From: Tetrastigma voinierianum
Lineage: Eukaryota; Streptophyta; Magnoliopsida; Vitales; Vitaceae
DNA: 64,000 bases
Reading direction: 5' to 3'
NCBI GenBank assembly: GCA_016808115.1
Contig: JAEQBH010000992.1
Span: 806,001-870,000, forward strand
Both the position numbers and the translations under genes were made by a program. Positions 11,945 through 22,541 of this stretch are shown here, in pieces. The notes under the pieces are model-generated. The model saw only the letters and a list, made by a program, of their open reading frames with translations, did not search any database and was not told the origin of the DNA. The first letter of the stretch is position 1; every line of letters begins with the position of its first letter.

Positions 11945-13090
11945 AAAAGAAAATAAAGGCAAAGAGATACGTCAGAGGATCACTGCGATGGTGGTGGTGG
12001 TAGCGGTGTGTGAAGAGAGGCAGGCCTTGACTGCGCGATGGAAGTGCAGGTGCGAGATGCCGAGATGGTGGCCATCTCATTTGCGATGGCGTCCATATCT
12101 GACTCGAGGCAACCTGATGCTCCACGAAACTCATCCCGATATCGCGTCAGCGGGTGTGGTGAGCGCATGAATGGCTATGCGGTGGTGTGGAGGGACCTCG
12201 GGGTTCTTAGTCCTCGGTCCCTGCTTGTTGGGTGTAGACTCAGAGCATCCTCATCCGGTCTCCCTCATCTAAAACCACTTAGGGGCTCCCAGGAACTTCA
12301 CATTGGGGCGGAGTGGTATGAGTAGCGTCATTTTTGCTCCTCAGTCTAACATCGGGACCTCGGCCAGTCGGCACAACTGTGTAATGAGTGATGGGTGTAT
12401 CAGGGCCCCGGTGCATGTCCCTTGGGTCGACTCAATCAACCCTCACTAGATGACGGACCCGATGTCAAACTGGAACCCCTTGGTCATGGCGTAGAGGAGG
12501 ATCATCTTGTCTTTCGTAGCGTGCTCTTTCCGAATATAGGGTAGGCCAGTTTTAACACACATAAAAAATTATACTTTAAACCTTGGCCGGGGCATGAGTG
12601 AGTGCATCCAAAAGTGGTGAAATCTGTCCGATGGTAGAGCGTCTCCACATGCCACGGCCATGAGAAGTAACTCTGCAGCCGGGCTCATAGTATGTGTTAA
12701 ATAGTGCCACATGCTGCATACGTCGTCGTCCATTGGCGGTAGATAGGTTGATGGCACAGGCGCGAACTCGATCCAGTTAGGACAAAGGCTGTGGTGTCGA
12801 CGAAGGTAGATTGGAGTGGAACTCCTTGCGATAGGGGCCACTCAGGAGCGGGCACATGGTGTGCGCCGTCACGGTTTTGGATATTTAAGTTGAAGAATAC
12901 ATTGGAAGTAGGGAAACCGCGTTCCGGGACGAATGAGCGGTTGCACAGCGAATCGTGATAGATTCGCTCGGCCTCCCGGGAAACGAGGCCGTGTGGATCT
13001 TCGGAGGGGAATTCGTGCCCCCCTTGAGTAGAGCGGATCGTGCACCGTTTAGAATTTGGGGTGGACTTCTTATGAGCTATGGCGATCGAT
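11945..13090 (-). pseudogene. Athila env-like / post-pol ORF, reversed copy (broken)
   Basis: Read from 13090 downward, this contains the segments EDPHGLVSREAERIYHDSL, then FVPERGFPTSNVFFNLNIQN (in the frame open from 13173 to 12697), then KDKMILLYAMTKGFQFDIGS near 12500 and SLITQLCRLAEVPMLD near 12380. These match the post-pol ORF of Athila elements, often called env-like and included in Pfam's putative plant transposon protein group; its function is unknown. The start codon that E1 has at 18048 is ATA here. Stops and frameshifts throughout make it a relic, yet it preserves more of the protein than the plus-strand E1 copy. Confidence 0.75.
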
Positions 13091-13191
13091 CTATGGGGCA
13101 GATCTACAAAAAACAACAAAGAAAACAAGAGAGGAAGAGGAAAGGGCAGCAAAAAGGTGTGTGGAGGGAACATAATGAAAGGACGCGCGGG

Positions 13192-13199
13192 TATTTATA
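13192..13199 (-). promoter_or_regulatory. TATA box upstream of the reversed env-like ORF
   Basis: On the minus strand cctataaatacc lies about 110 bases before the env-like start region. Its counterpart in E1 (17940-17947) has the same octamer in the same surroundings (gggcccttcgc-like sequence before, gcgtcctttcat-like sequence after). Confidence 0.5.
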
Positions 13200-13255
13200 G
13201 GGCTGAAATGTTGGCCAGATTACCGCGAGCGAAGGGCCTGCGTAGTGACGAACCA

Positions 13256-13700
13256 AGGAATAGTATACCACCATTTCAAGCGATGGCATGGCTTGTGAGA
13301 ATAAAGTGGATTTGGAAGAAGCCTTAGCTCATATGATGACTTCCCATAGCACATTTATGAATAAGATGAAGGCCACATTCCAAAATTAGGCTCAGCAGCT
13401 ACAAAACCAATCCACCCAGCTACAAAATCAAGGGGCCCAACTTAGAAACCTGGAAGTGCAAATAGGCCAAATGGCCACATTGTTGGTGAGGAGAGCGGCA
13501 TGGATCATTCTGGGAGCAACTCGAGTGGGGGCACGAGACGAGAGGCTAATGAACATCGTGTCGCGTGAAGTGGCGGAGAGTGCAGTACCGGGCGCCACCG
13601 GTGATGGGAGAGGTAGGCGGAAGTAACCTAAACCCATCAAAATGATGAGATAGAAAGGGAACTGACCCTAGAAGAAAAAGTCGAGGAAGGAAGAATGAAA
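13256..13700 (+). pseudogene. E1 gag C-terminal part
   Basis: Plus-strand E1 resumes here. The translation contains VDLEEALAHMMTSHSTFMNK (from about 13305) followed by a Gln/Asn-rich coiled stretch ending in LRNLEVQIGQMATLL (13443-13487). This is the typical C-terminus of Athila-type gag. An in-frame stop at 13387 and later disruptions show decay. The junction with the reversed segment lies close to 13255. Confidence 0.72.
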
Positions 13701-13764
13701 TTTAGGCAAGCCAGACCTATAAGCTGAACCCCTTTGTCCCGATTTAGTACGATTCACTAAGTTT

Positions 13765-14460
13765 ATGGAAGTGTTGGCGCATATTAACATTCCATTTGCT
13801 GATGGGTTAGAACAGATGCCTAGTTATGTAAAATTCATGAAGGATATACTATCAAAGAAAAGAAGATTGTTGGATTTTGAGATAGTGAATCTCACTGAGG
13901 AATGTAGTGCCATCCTTCAGAGGAAACTGCCACAAAAGCTTAAAGACCCAGGTAGCTTCACTATTCCTTGTACCATCGGGAACTCCATCTTTGAGAGGGC
14001 CTTATGTGACTTGGGAGCTAGTATAAACCTCATGTCGTTGTCTATATTTAGATGGCCCAGGATTAGGCGGCTTCATGACTAAGTCACTCAGGTTAGCAAA
14101 CATGTCAGCGAAACATCGAGGGGTGTGGGGGGGGTGGGTAGAGTGTTCTGGTAAAGGTGGAATGAGGATTTATCTTTAAGGCATGTTTAAATGCGTTCTA
14201 GACATGGAAGAGGATAAAGGAAATACCCGCAATATTGGGTGGAAATGGTTTCACAACTGCGGTAGAGTGATGATTGATGTGCAACGAGGAGAGGTAGAGT
14301 GAAGGTGTAGGATGAAGAGGTCGAGTTCAGTATGTTTGAGGTTGTGGGACCTGAGTAGAGAGTGATACATGCTTCATGATAGAGGCCGTGGAGGCTATAG
14401 TGTCTAGCCAAAGTGGTCCCAACGACCCTTTGGAGACTAGCCTTGTGCAGAGTGAATCAG
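13765..14460 (+). pseudogene. E1 retropepsin (protease) and linker
   Basis: The frame 13765-14082 carries PSYVKFMKDILSKKRRL, LTEECSAILQRKLP, and the active-site motif ALCDLGASINLMSLS with the catalytic Asp at 14008-14010. DLGAS instead of DTGA is normal in Athila/Tat proteases. The domain would cleave the gag-pol polyprotein. Downstream the frame is lost: the conserved region following the active site (compare E2 43010-43200) is scrambled between 14060 and 14230, and the linker toward RT survives only in pieces (EEVKEYVKWMDSF at about 14480). Confidence 0.8.
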
Positions 14461-14619
14461 AATAACTGGGAGAAGAGGTCAAAGAGTATGTGAAATGGAT
14501 GGACTCCTTCTAGCCTAATAGAAGGAAATACTATGAACTACTAGGTGAGAGGGGAGTACTTCCGAAACGTCACATGCCGTCTTAAGACAACCACGAGACG
14601 GATCGAAAGCCCCTTTACT

Positions 14620-15540
14620 ACTTGCATTTTGAAGTATGCTTATCTTAGGGATGCCTCCACATTACCAGTGATTATTTCAACATCCTTGACAGCAGCAGAA
14701 GAAGATAAGTTATTGAGAGTACTTCGGGATCATATCGGCTAGCAAAAGAAGTCGCCATATGTGCTATGCATCAATTCTACCCCAGAAGATGGTCTCAGCC
14801 TTGATGGAAGCATAGAAGCGAATCTAACCATGAAGGAAGTAGTCCTCGAGGAAGTGCGAAGTGGCTAGATCTTAGGGAGTAATTTATCCTATTTCCTAAC
14901 GATTGCATGGGTAAAGTTAGTGCAGATTGTACTTTAAAAATGGAGGAACACAGAGTGATAAAGGCAGGAGAATAATATCTTTGCTTTGCCTTGCCCAAAG
15001 CAGTCACGGGTTAGAGAATTTGCATTGACTATTGGAAATTGGACAAAGAATTTGCCCGAAAAGACCATTTTCCCTTTGCCCGTTTACGGATCGGATGTTA
15101 GAATTTGGCGGGGCATAGACTCTTGTTTCTTGGATGGGTATTCTATTTGATCAGTTGCTATAGCCACAGAGGATTAAGAAACTGACCTTCTACTTGCCCA
15201 TATAGTGCAGTTCGCATTTAGGCGGATGCCTTTGAAATTTATGCGATACCGAGCACATTTCAGCATTGTATGATGGCCATATTCTCAGATATGGTTGAAA
15301 AAAGACAATTAAGTGTTCATGGACGACTTTTCGATATTGAGGGAACTCCTTTGATATTTTTTGGAAAACACGAGGTCGGTGCTTAGATGTAGACAAAGCT
15401 AAGATTGAGGCAATAGAGAGACTACCTCCACCATCATCAGTAAAGGGCATAAGAAGCTTTTTAGGACATGCAAGGTTCTATAGGCGATTCATAAAAGATT
15501 TCTCTTGGATTGCAAAGCCCTTATCCAGTTTGCTAGTTCA
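14620..15540 (+). pseudogene. E1 reverse transcriptase
   Basis: RT would copy the element's RNA to cDNA. Visible pieces are LKYAYLRDASTLPVIISTS (about 14630), LTAAEEDKLLRVLRDH, an FALTIGNWTKN piece matching the ICIDYRKLNK region, CFLDGYS (about 15125), FAFRRMP, and the catalytic FMDDFSIL motif at 15316-15339 with both Asp codons intact. It ends with the thumb region AIERLPPPSSVKGIRSFLGH. Several stops and frameshifts interrupt it. A conserved block between the FMDD motif and the thumb is shortened relative to E2. Confidence 0.85.
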
Positions 15541-16060
15541 GGGGACACCATTTGATTTTGATGAGGAGTGTGTGCAAGCTTTTTCAATCCTGAAAGATAA
15601 ATTGGTATCAGCCCCCATAGTGGTAGCACCAGATTGGGACCTCCCATTTGAGCTAACGTGCGACACTAATGATTATGTGATTGGAGCAGTGCTGGGGCAG
15701 AAAAGAGACAGGATATTCCAAGTGATTCACTATGCTAGCCGTACTTTAAATGATGCCCAGCTAAACTGTCACCACTGAAAAGGAGCTACTGGCCATTGTT
15801 TTTGCCTTTGATAAATTTAGGCCCTACTTGATTGGAAACAAGGTAATAGTGCACACTAACCACTCAGCCATTAAGTACCTAATGACTAAAAAGGATGCAA
15901 AATCGAGACTAATACGATGGGTGCTCCTATTGCAAGAATGTGACCTAGAAATCAAGGACAAGAAGTGAACAGAGAACCTAGTCGCAGACCATCTGTCACA
16001 ATTGGAAGGGCCTAGAGACGAGGTACAGGTTAATGAGGATTTCCCAGATGAGTAGCTTTT
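15541..16060 (+). pseudogene. E1 RNase H domain
   Basis: The open stretch 15530-15778 reads TPFDFDEECVQAFSILKDKL, APDWDLPFELTCDTNDYVIG and AVLGQKRDRIFQVIHYASRT. This is the start of the Ty3-gypsy RNase H, with the first catalytic Asp in the TCDTND motif. A frameshift just before the conserved TEKELLAIVFAFDKF part (15772-15820) and further stops break the rest. In an intact element the domain degrades the RNA strand of the RNA:DNA hybrid. Confidence 0.82.
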
Positions 16061-16139
16061 AGCAATTGGAGACATAAAGACTGTTCCATGGTTTGCCGAC
16101 TGTGTGAATTACCTAGTAGCCAAAGTTATCCCGCCCGAT

Positions 16140-17335
16140 TTTAGCTACGAGCAGAGGAAGAGGTTCTTTGCATAGTTTGAAGCACTACTACTGGGATGAG
16201 CCTATTTTGTACAAACATTATGCGGATCAAGTGATAAAACGGTGTGCACCGGAAGATGAAATGAGTGATGTTCTCAACTCCTTTGCCACACCTTGTCATG
16301 TGGGGACACTTTGGAGGCAGGATGGTAGCAAGGTCTATGTCGGGTTTCCTTGGCCTAACTTGTTCAAGGATGCACACCAGTTTGCATCTACCTGTGATAC
16401 ATGCCAAAGAATGGGCGGCATTTCCAAACGAGATGAACCACCCATGCGCACAATTATAGAGGTTGAGTTATTTGACTAATGGGGGATGGACTTCATGGGT
16501 CCATTTCCCTCTTCATTCAGTAACTTGTATATTATCCTTACTGTGGACTACGTTTCCAAATGGGTAGAGGCAAAACCGACATGCATGAATGATGCCAGTG
16601 TGGTAGTCAAGTTCCTTCACAACCACATATTTACACTGTTCGACACTCCACGAGCATTGATCATAGATGGTGGCACTCACTTCTGCAATAAGCTGGTTGA
16701 TAAGGTCCTGCAAAAATATGGTGTGCAACATCGAACTTCACTCGCTTACCACCTGCAGGCAAATGGATAGGCCGAGGTGTCAAATCGGGAGATAAAGTCC
16801 ATTATGGAGAAAATAGTCAATAGTTCAAGGAAGGACTGGTCAAAGAAGATTGATGATGCACTTTGGGCATATAGGACAACATTTAAAACCCCATTAGGTA
16901 TGTCGCCATTCTGACTAGTCTATGGGAAAGCCTGCCCTTTACTAGTGGAATTAGAACATAGAGCATACTAGGCAACTAGGCTTCTGAACATGGATAGTAA
17001 GGTAGCCGGAGAGAAGCGGATACTGGCCCAGTGAATTAGATGGGTACTTAATGGGAATACCGAGAATGCTTTCGAATCTGAGGAAGACGAGAAAGCAGCA
17101 TGACAAGCATATTGTAAGGAAAGAGTTTGGTTGGGTCGAAATGAGTCTTGTTGTTCAATTCTAGTGAACTCTTCCACGACAAGTGAAGTCCAATGGTGCA
17201 GATCCATTCTGGTGATTGAGTATTTCCCTATGGAGGTGTTGAGATAATGCATCCAGAGAAGGGACAGTTCAAAGTCAATGCCTAAAGATTGAAATCGTAT
17301 TTTGGAGGAGAATTCCATGCCGGAAGATAGGACAC
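16140..17335 (+). pseudogene. E1 integrase
   Basis: Integrase would insert the cDNA into the host genome. The HHCC zinc-binding part lies in 16168-16479 (HYADQVIKRCAPEDE and CDTCQRMGGISKRDEP). The catalytic core starts at 16486 (MDFMGPFP). The three catalytic residues can be read: Asp in VDYVSKW (16546-16548), Asp in IIDGGTHF (16666-16668) and Glu in NREIKS (16789-16791), with a stop at 16768 between the second and third. AYRTTFKTPLGMSPF follows. The C-terminal part is heavily disrupted. This is the best-preserved enzyme domain of E1. Confidence 0.86.
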
Positions 17336-17399
17336 CATCCTGAGCACACCAGGAGTAGGACAGTAGGGGTGCGAAAGGTCACCAACGGTTCAGTTATTT

Positions 17400-17935
17400 T
17401 TTTTCCGCTCTAAATGTTGTACGTTGTAGGAATGTCGAGCTAACGACATTAAACTTAGAGCTTCTTGGGAGGCAACCCAAGTATTGTGAGATCACCTTCT
17501 CCTTTGAACTATCATTATTTTCGATCTTTTCAATTGCTTTTCGGTACACCTTTCATTTTGGAATTCCTCCTTTTGTTTGTTTTTAATGAGTTTGTGAGTT
17601 TTTCAGGGATACCAAAGGGCGCAAGCACAGTCACTAATGGATTTACATGTTCATTAGAGTGTGAGAGGGTGAAATTTGTGTTTTAAAAACTAAAAAAAAC
17701 CTTTGTTCATACTTTCTGGTACACAGCAGCGTAGAACTCTACGCCATTGCGTAGCAAGCATAACATTTTTGCGGTATACCTTTACGGTGCAGCGGAGTGG
17801 CATAGCGCCTACTTGGCCATTGCGTAACCCTTTCATCACCTTAGTGCGTACTTGGTGACACTATCTACGCGCGTGAACCGCGCCGCCCGGCTAGCATTAG
17901 GGCCCTTCGCCGCGGCGTAGCGGTGAATATTTTGA
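17400..17935 (+). repeat. E1 pol-env spacer with GCGTAG motif cluster
   Basis: After pol comes the phrase gcttcttgggaggcaaccca (17460), also present in E2 at 46426. Between 17725 and 17930 lies a GC-rich stretch with repeated gcgtag and ctacgc words, including gcgtagaactctacgc, ttgcgtagc, tagtgcgta and cggcgtagcgg. Similar words occur in the LTR upstream of its TATA box (5525-5655; 22785-22880). Confidence 0.6.
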
Positions 17936-17939
17936 GCCT

Positions 17940-17947
17940 TATAAATA
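17940..17947 (+). promoter_or_regulatory. Internal TATA box before the E1 env-like ORF
   Basis: TATAAATA follows the GCGTAG motif cluster and precedes the env-like start codon by about 100 bases. The same box is present in the reversed copy. The arrangement GC-rich cluster, TATA, leader, ORF copies that of the LTR promoter and suggests a separate promoter for the env-like ORF (inference). Confidence 0.5.
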
Positions 17948-18047
17948 CTTGAACGTCCTTTCATTTTATTCCCTCCACACGCCTTTTTTTTGCCTTTTCC
18001 TCTTCCTCTCTCGTTTTCTTTGTTTTTGTTTTTGCATATCGACCTCT

Positions 18048-18750
18048 ATGGCTCCCAGGAAGTCCACCATAGCCAAACGACAGCGATCCGGCTCCACCTC
18101 GTGGGTGGCACCACCCCCTCCAAAAGATCCACATCGGTTTGTTTCCGAGCGGCGGGATCCATCACGATATTGTGCAACGGCTGCGTTCTTCGGAGCGGTT
18201 TCCCTTCGATGCATTCTTGACTTGATATCGAGAACCGCAAATGCGCCGAGACACTAACTATGCACTGATGTTTAGGGTGGCGCTGGTGATGGGAGTTCGT
18301 TGATTTGCCTTTCAAGATTATTTGGTCTTGTCAGTAGTTTGGAGTGGGGTTGCGATGCTGAACCATCAGCAGGATCTTGCACGATGGATGACAACAGTCT
18401 GGGTATAGGAGTATTTATTTGGCGACTGAAACTGCAACGAGCGCCCAATGTGGACTTTCGCTCCGATGTAGCGTGTCGGGCCAATATCGTTGTTTACTTT
18501 CGGATATAACTCATGTGGCGAGTGTTTTCGTTTCATGGCTTATTCAAAGTCAGCCTTGCCAGCTGTTTTTGAGACTGTTGAAAGTGAAGTGGATCATCTC
18601 TCATGTGTTTGGAGGTTCGCAGTTTTGGCATGGTGTCATGACTGAGTTGGGTGTTGACCTGATCTGAGACATGATGCCATCATCTTGAGTTGTGTGGCTG
18701 GCGAGTTGTGTTCTGGACTCTACGAGAGGGCGGGTCTGACAACGCTCTCT
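18048..18750 (+). pseudogene. E1 env-like / post-pol ORF, 5' part
   Basis: The ORF starts MAPRKSTIAKRQRSGSTSWV at 18048 and continues with PPKDPHRFVSE before the frame is lost near 18150; the reversed copy (SREAERIYHDS) shows what is missing. The basic N-terminus followed by a FVS-type block is the usual start of the Athila post-pol protein. The function of this family is unknown; the name env-like rests on position and, in some members, a predicted membrane segment. Later pieces are strongly decayed. A family-T solo LTR splits the ORF at 18751. Confidence 0.65.
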
Positions 18751-20872
18751 TGTAACACCCGAGCTTGGGGTGTCGTTGACTAAATCAAACATGGAAAATC
18801 TATATGTCTCGTATCGCGAGACTCATACCTGAGTAAAAATGCCTCTTGGGCTCATAAACCAATACTCATAAAAACCGATACTTTATTGTATTCTGACTAT
18901 CTCGATAATTCAATAGTTGATTACACTTTTATACAAACATATATTAAAATTTTAGAACATTCTAATACATGTTATATCCCAATAATCATCCAAGCCACAA
19001 CCCGGCTTTCTTCAAAATCGGCCTCTAAGATGAGCCGTCTTCTCGAATGCCCATGTACCTGAAAAAATGTTCCCTTAACAGGGTGAGCTATCGCTCAGTA
19101 GTGGAATCACCCTAAATGGGTTACTCTCCACCTAAGTGCATATGCAATGCTCCAAAATAAACACACTCAAGTAAATCGTGATCCCTACTTGAATGTCTAC
19201 ATGATCACCCCTGTCACGAGGTCCTCAGAGCTCACTCACACTTGCCTAAGCCATGTATTCAGAAAATCATTTTAAAACAAATCTCGTTGTTCTTGAAAAT
19301 ATACTACAAAATATTAGGTAAAATATGGGACTACCCTCCGAGGCGGAATTGGTTGGTGAGCTTTCGAAAGCTTGATCCTCCTCATCGGAGTATGATGCAT
19401 TGGCCCATCTCCCAACCAATTCTCGAATATCATCCTTTGAAATTCCTTTGTAACCATGTCCGTTGTTTTACAAAAAACTATGTCATGCACTCACACTAAC
19501 TTCTAGATTTACCTAGTGCATATGTGCATTATGTCATTTCAAAACCATTTATACAATATGTCAATATGCATATTCAATCAATTACATTACATGTAAGTTC
19601 AACACATCAACCATCACCCGATTTAGCTCACTTGAAGCGAATCACAATCTCATCTCTAATGGCCCTACACACACAATTATATTCCATATAATTGTGACAT
19701 CATATATTAACACATCAAGCATTAACCTATTAATTTCTATGATCAACCAACTCCCAAATTAGCTCCCTTGAGGCAATTTACAACCTCATCCTCAATGGCT
19801 TACAACCTGATTTTATTCCATATAATTGTGTCATTATTAACACATTAAAATCATGTCTTAACCTATATTTCCACACATACAGCTTGTTCATTTCAACAAT
19901 TCAAGCACACAACATATGGATGATTTTGGTCCAATTCACACAAGCAGGGCATTTTACGGTCCAACGAAAACATGTGGGTTATCAGTAGCAGCCCACTCAT
20001 CACCATTTGTTCCACTTTTGAAAGCCGTTCCACGACCATATCCGGCCTCCACACATCCACTTCAATTTATTTAATAAATTATCACCAAAACACTTTAAAG
20101 CAAGTCCTAAAATTGCTACGAGATCATCCCTTTGAGTCTCAAAAAATTCCAACACTTGGTTCAAGATTTGAGACCGATCAAACGGCCGCTCCGACCTCGA
20201 TCGACACAAACATCAACAAAGCACTTAAACCAAAGGTAAGCAAGTAGGATAAACCCTACCTCCACAGAGTTTGTTGAAACTCCTTAAGCCCAGGAGCCCT
20301 GGTTGTCTCTCGGGTAGAACAACTTTCCTTCTTGGCTCGAAGGAATCCGACGGTCGGATTAGCCAGAAATCTAGAGAGAAGTGGCTCTCTCTACTCACAG
20401 AAAATCAAAACTTGAAAGCACAGCAAGCCGTCTCCCTACCTTACGTTTTCTTTTGCCTTTTTCATTTGAAGACAACTATTCATGTCTTGTCTATTAACCT
20501 CCAAAATTACAATTATGCCCTTCTTCCCACATTAGTTTGACTTTTCTATCCAATGGCATCACATGCCATGTGTCAACGTGGGTCCCACGCTGAAACCCTC
20601 GACTTATTTGAATTGGAGAAAACGACATGTGGTACCCTGTGTGCCACTCAAAAATGAGCCAAGTGTCTAGCCCGACTCTCGTTTCCTCGAAAAACGTGCA
20701 AATTTCGACTGTCTCGGAATTTGAAGAAATTCGACGTGATAGCTAGATTTCGCGAGACAATTCTAACGATGAAGTCCATTTCTTCATTCGAGATCTAGAA
20801 AAATTTCAGATTTTTACCAAAATTACGATTTTGCCATTTTTTTAGAAAATTGGAATTTTCTCGGGTCTTACA
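18751..20872 (-). mobile_element. Family-T solo LTR in the E1 env-like ORF
   Basis: It begins tgtaacaccc and ends gggtcttaca on the plus strand, the reverse complement of the ends of the 57258 LTR. Internal landmarks agree with the other minus copies: the gtcatgcactcacac phrase near 19482, the gagtttgttgaaactcc phrase near 20266, and the final acgattttgcc block. No internal region or second LTR is present, so it is a solo LTR (2122 bp). Flanking pentamers (tctct and cttac) do not match, so the target duplication has decayed or an end is slightly misplaced. Confidence 0.8.
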
Positions 20873-21190
20873 CTTACTCATGCCTAAAGGCGGTTTGGGA
20901 GCCAATGATTAGATGAGAGGCAGGGTGAGGATGCTATGGTAGCCACATCCGGTCACGACATACGAGGTCCCCTCCGGTTCCGACTGGTCGCGGACCAGAT
21001 TCATGCGCTCACCACGCGGTTTGACGCATATTGGGATGAGTCTCAGGAGCACCGTGTTGCATTGAGTAAGGACATACTACCATTAAATTTCAGATGGCCA
21101 CCATTCACTCCGACGAGGACTTTATCACGTAGCGGATTGACTCGACTCCTCTCTCTTCACACCTTGTACTTTACCTGGCCCAGTGATCCT
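20873..21190 (+). pseudogene. E1 env-like ORF, 3' part
   Basis: The ORF resumes after the solo LTR. The stretch at 20936-21130 reads HDIRGPLRFRLVADQIHALT, then TRFDAYWDESQEHR, matching the end region of the reversed copy (HALTTPADAI near 12150). No cysteine-rich or transmembrane motif can be made out with confidence. The polypeptide stops at about 21250. Confidence 0.55.
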
Positions 21191-22541
21191 GCAGGGCGTA
21201 TCTCTTTGCCTTTATTTTTATTTTTGTCGTGGGGACCTTTGTGGTTCTAAAGTTTCAGGGGTATATGTGTGGGTATATGGGTTGGCTCAATATTATTTTG
21301 TTTTTTTTTTTTTATCTTTTCATGTTATAGGTTGTCATCTGTTTGAGTTTGTTTTGGTTGTTTAGTTTGTTTTAGCATGTTTAAGGACAGAGCCTTGTCC
21401 CTATGTACCAACATATTTGCACCTTGCAATATTATGATATGGTGATTTTCAGAATTGGCTTTAATTGTCTCAGCCCTAGTTGACCATATTTATAAATAGA
21501 GGAGTCATAGTAATTGTAGAAAGCCAGTGTTTCAATGAAATAGGGAACTCCAAGATTGTTTGACAATCGGGACTGTATTGTATAAAGTTGAGAATAACCA
21601 TGTCTGGCTACCCCTTTTAGATCTCAAGAAATCAATTCCCGAAGTAGGCTATTGCGCACACACACACGTGATCTTCGGGGTATGCTTTGACTCAAGACTC
21701 ACCATACAAGAGTTCTACAAACATTGGGAAGTTAAACACCTAAGTGATGGGACACCTTAGAAAAAGAGGATCGCCTTTGAGCCCCAAAATTTTAAAAAAT
21801 AAATAAATAAATAAAAGGACATGGTATGGTTTGGAATAAGTGGATCATCCAATCGGGAATCCCGAGCACAGTCCGAGGGGCTTTTCAAAGCCTAATTCCC
21901 TGAGCCAACTGGCCCGGGTGCCATTGACTTCACTGCCCGCTACATGGGATAGAGGATGGATGATTTCCACAGTCTAGGACCTCGAGGTTTGGTTGAGTGT
22001 TCGGGGTGAAGTTCTAAGGGAACTAAATGCCCGGTTCCCTTAATCAACTAGTAGGGAGTCACCAATGGATCCCCGTTACAGGAAACCTCACCTAAAACCT
22101 CTTGGTACTAGTACTCTTCCAAGTTTGCCCGAGAGTTAACCTCCTTAGGACTAGTTAAAGTGAAAAAATTGGTGCGTTCTCATCCTTCTGTGTTGAGCTA
22201 TTACAAATAGGCAAGTTAGACTCAAGTTTGGGGGTATTGAAGTTGAGCTATACACTAGAGATCACACTTTAACCGCACTTAGACTCCTTGGGAAAGGTTA
22301 TTGAGCACTAAAAAGGGGGTTGACCTACTTGGTCAATCGAGACTGACCCAGTGCATATTCTTGAAAGTTGAACAACCTAGGTAGTCCTTGGATCTTTTGA
22401 ACTGGTTCATGTTGACCGCTTCTTGCTGGTATCATGCGTACTAGACCCATATCATCAATGTTAGTTATACTTTATTCTTGCATGCCCTGGTTAGAGTTTG
22501 TTCTTGTTTGGGGACAAGCAAGAAGCTAAGTTTGGGGTTGT
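21191..22541 (+). mobile_element. E1 3' UTR and polypurine tract
   Basis: A non-coding stretch of about 1.35 kb matches the reversed copy at 10668-11944. It ends in the tract agaagctaagtttgggg (about 22521-22537) just before the 3' LTR. This is the polypurine-like primer site for plus-strand synthesis, and the same words precede the E2 3' LTR. No open frame of interest was seen. Confidence 0.7.

Larger units (their letters stand above)
9353..13255 (-). mobile_element. Reversed fragment of a second E1-family copy inside E1 gag
   Basis: On the minus strand this reads TATA box, env-like ORF, 3' UTR, then LTR: exactly the right-hand end of an E1-family element, placed head-to-head with the host element. 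Plus-strand E1 gag is continuous in content across it (zinc knuckle before, C-terminal gag after). It could be a truncated nested insertion or an inversion from ectopic recombination. The leftmost piece (9353-9389) resembles the reversed 3' UTR phrase gagccaacccatataccca found near 21260, so the left junction is complex. Confidence 0.72.
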
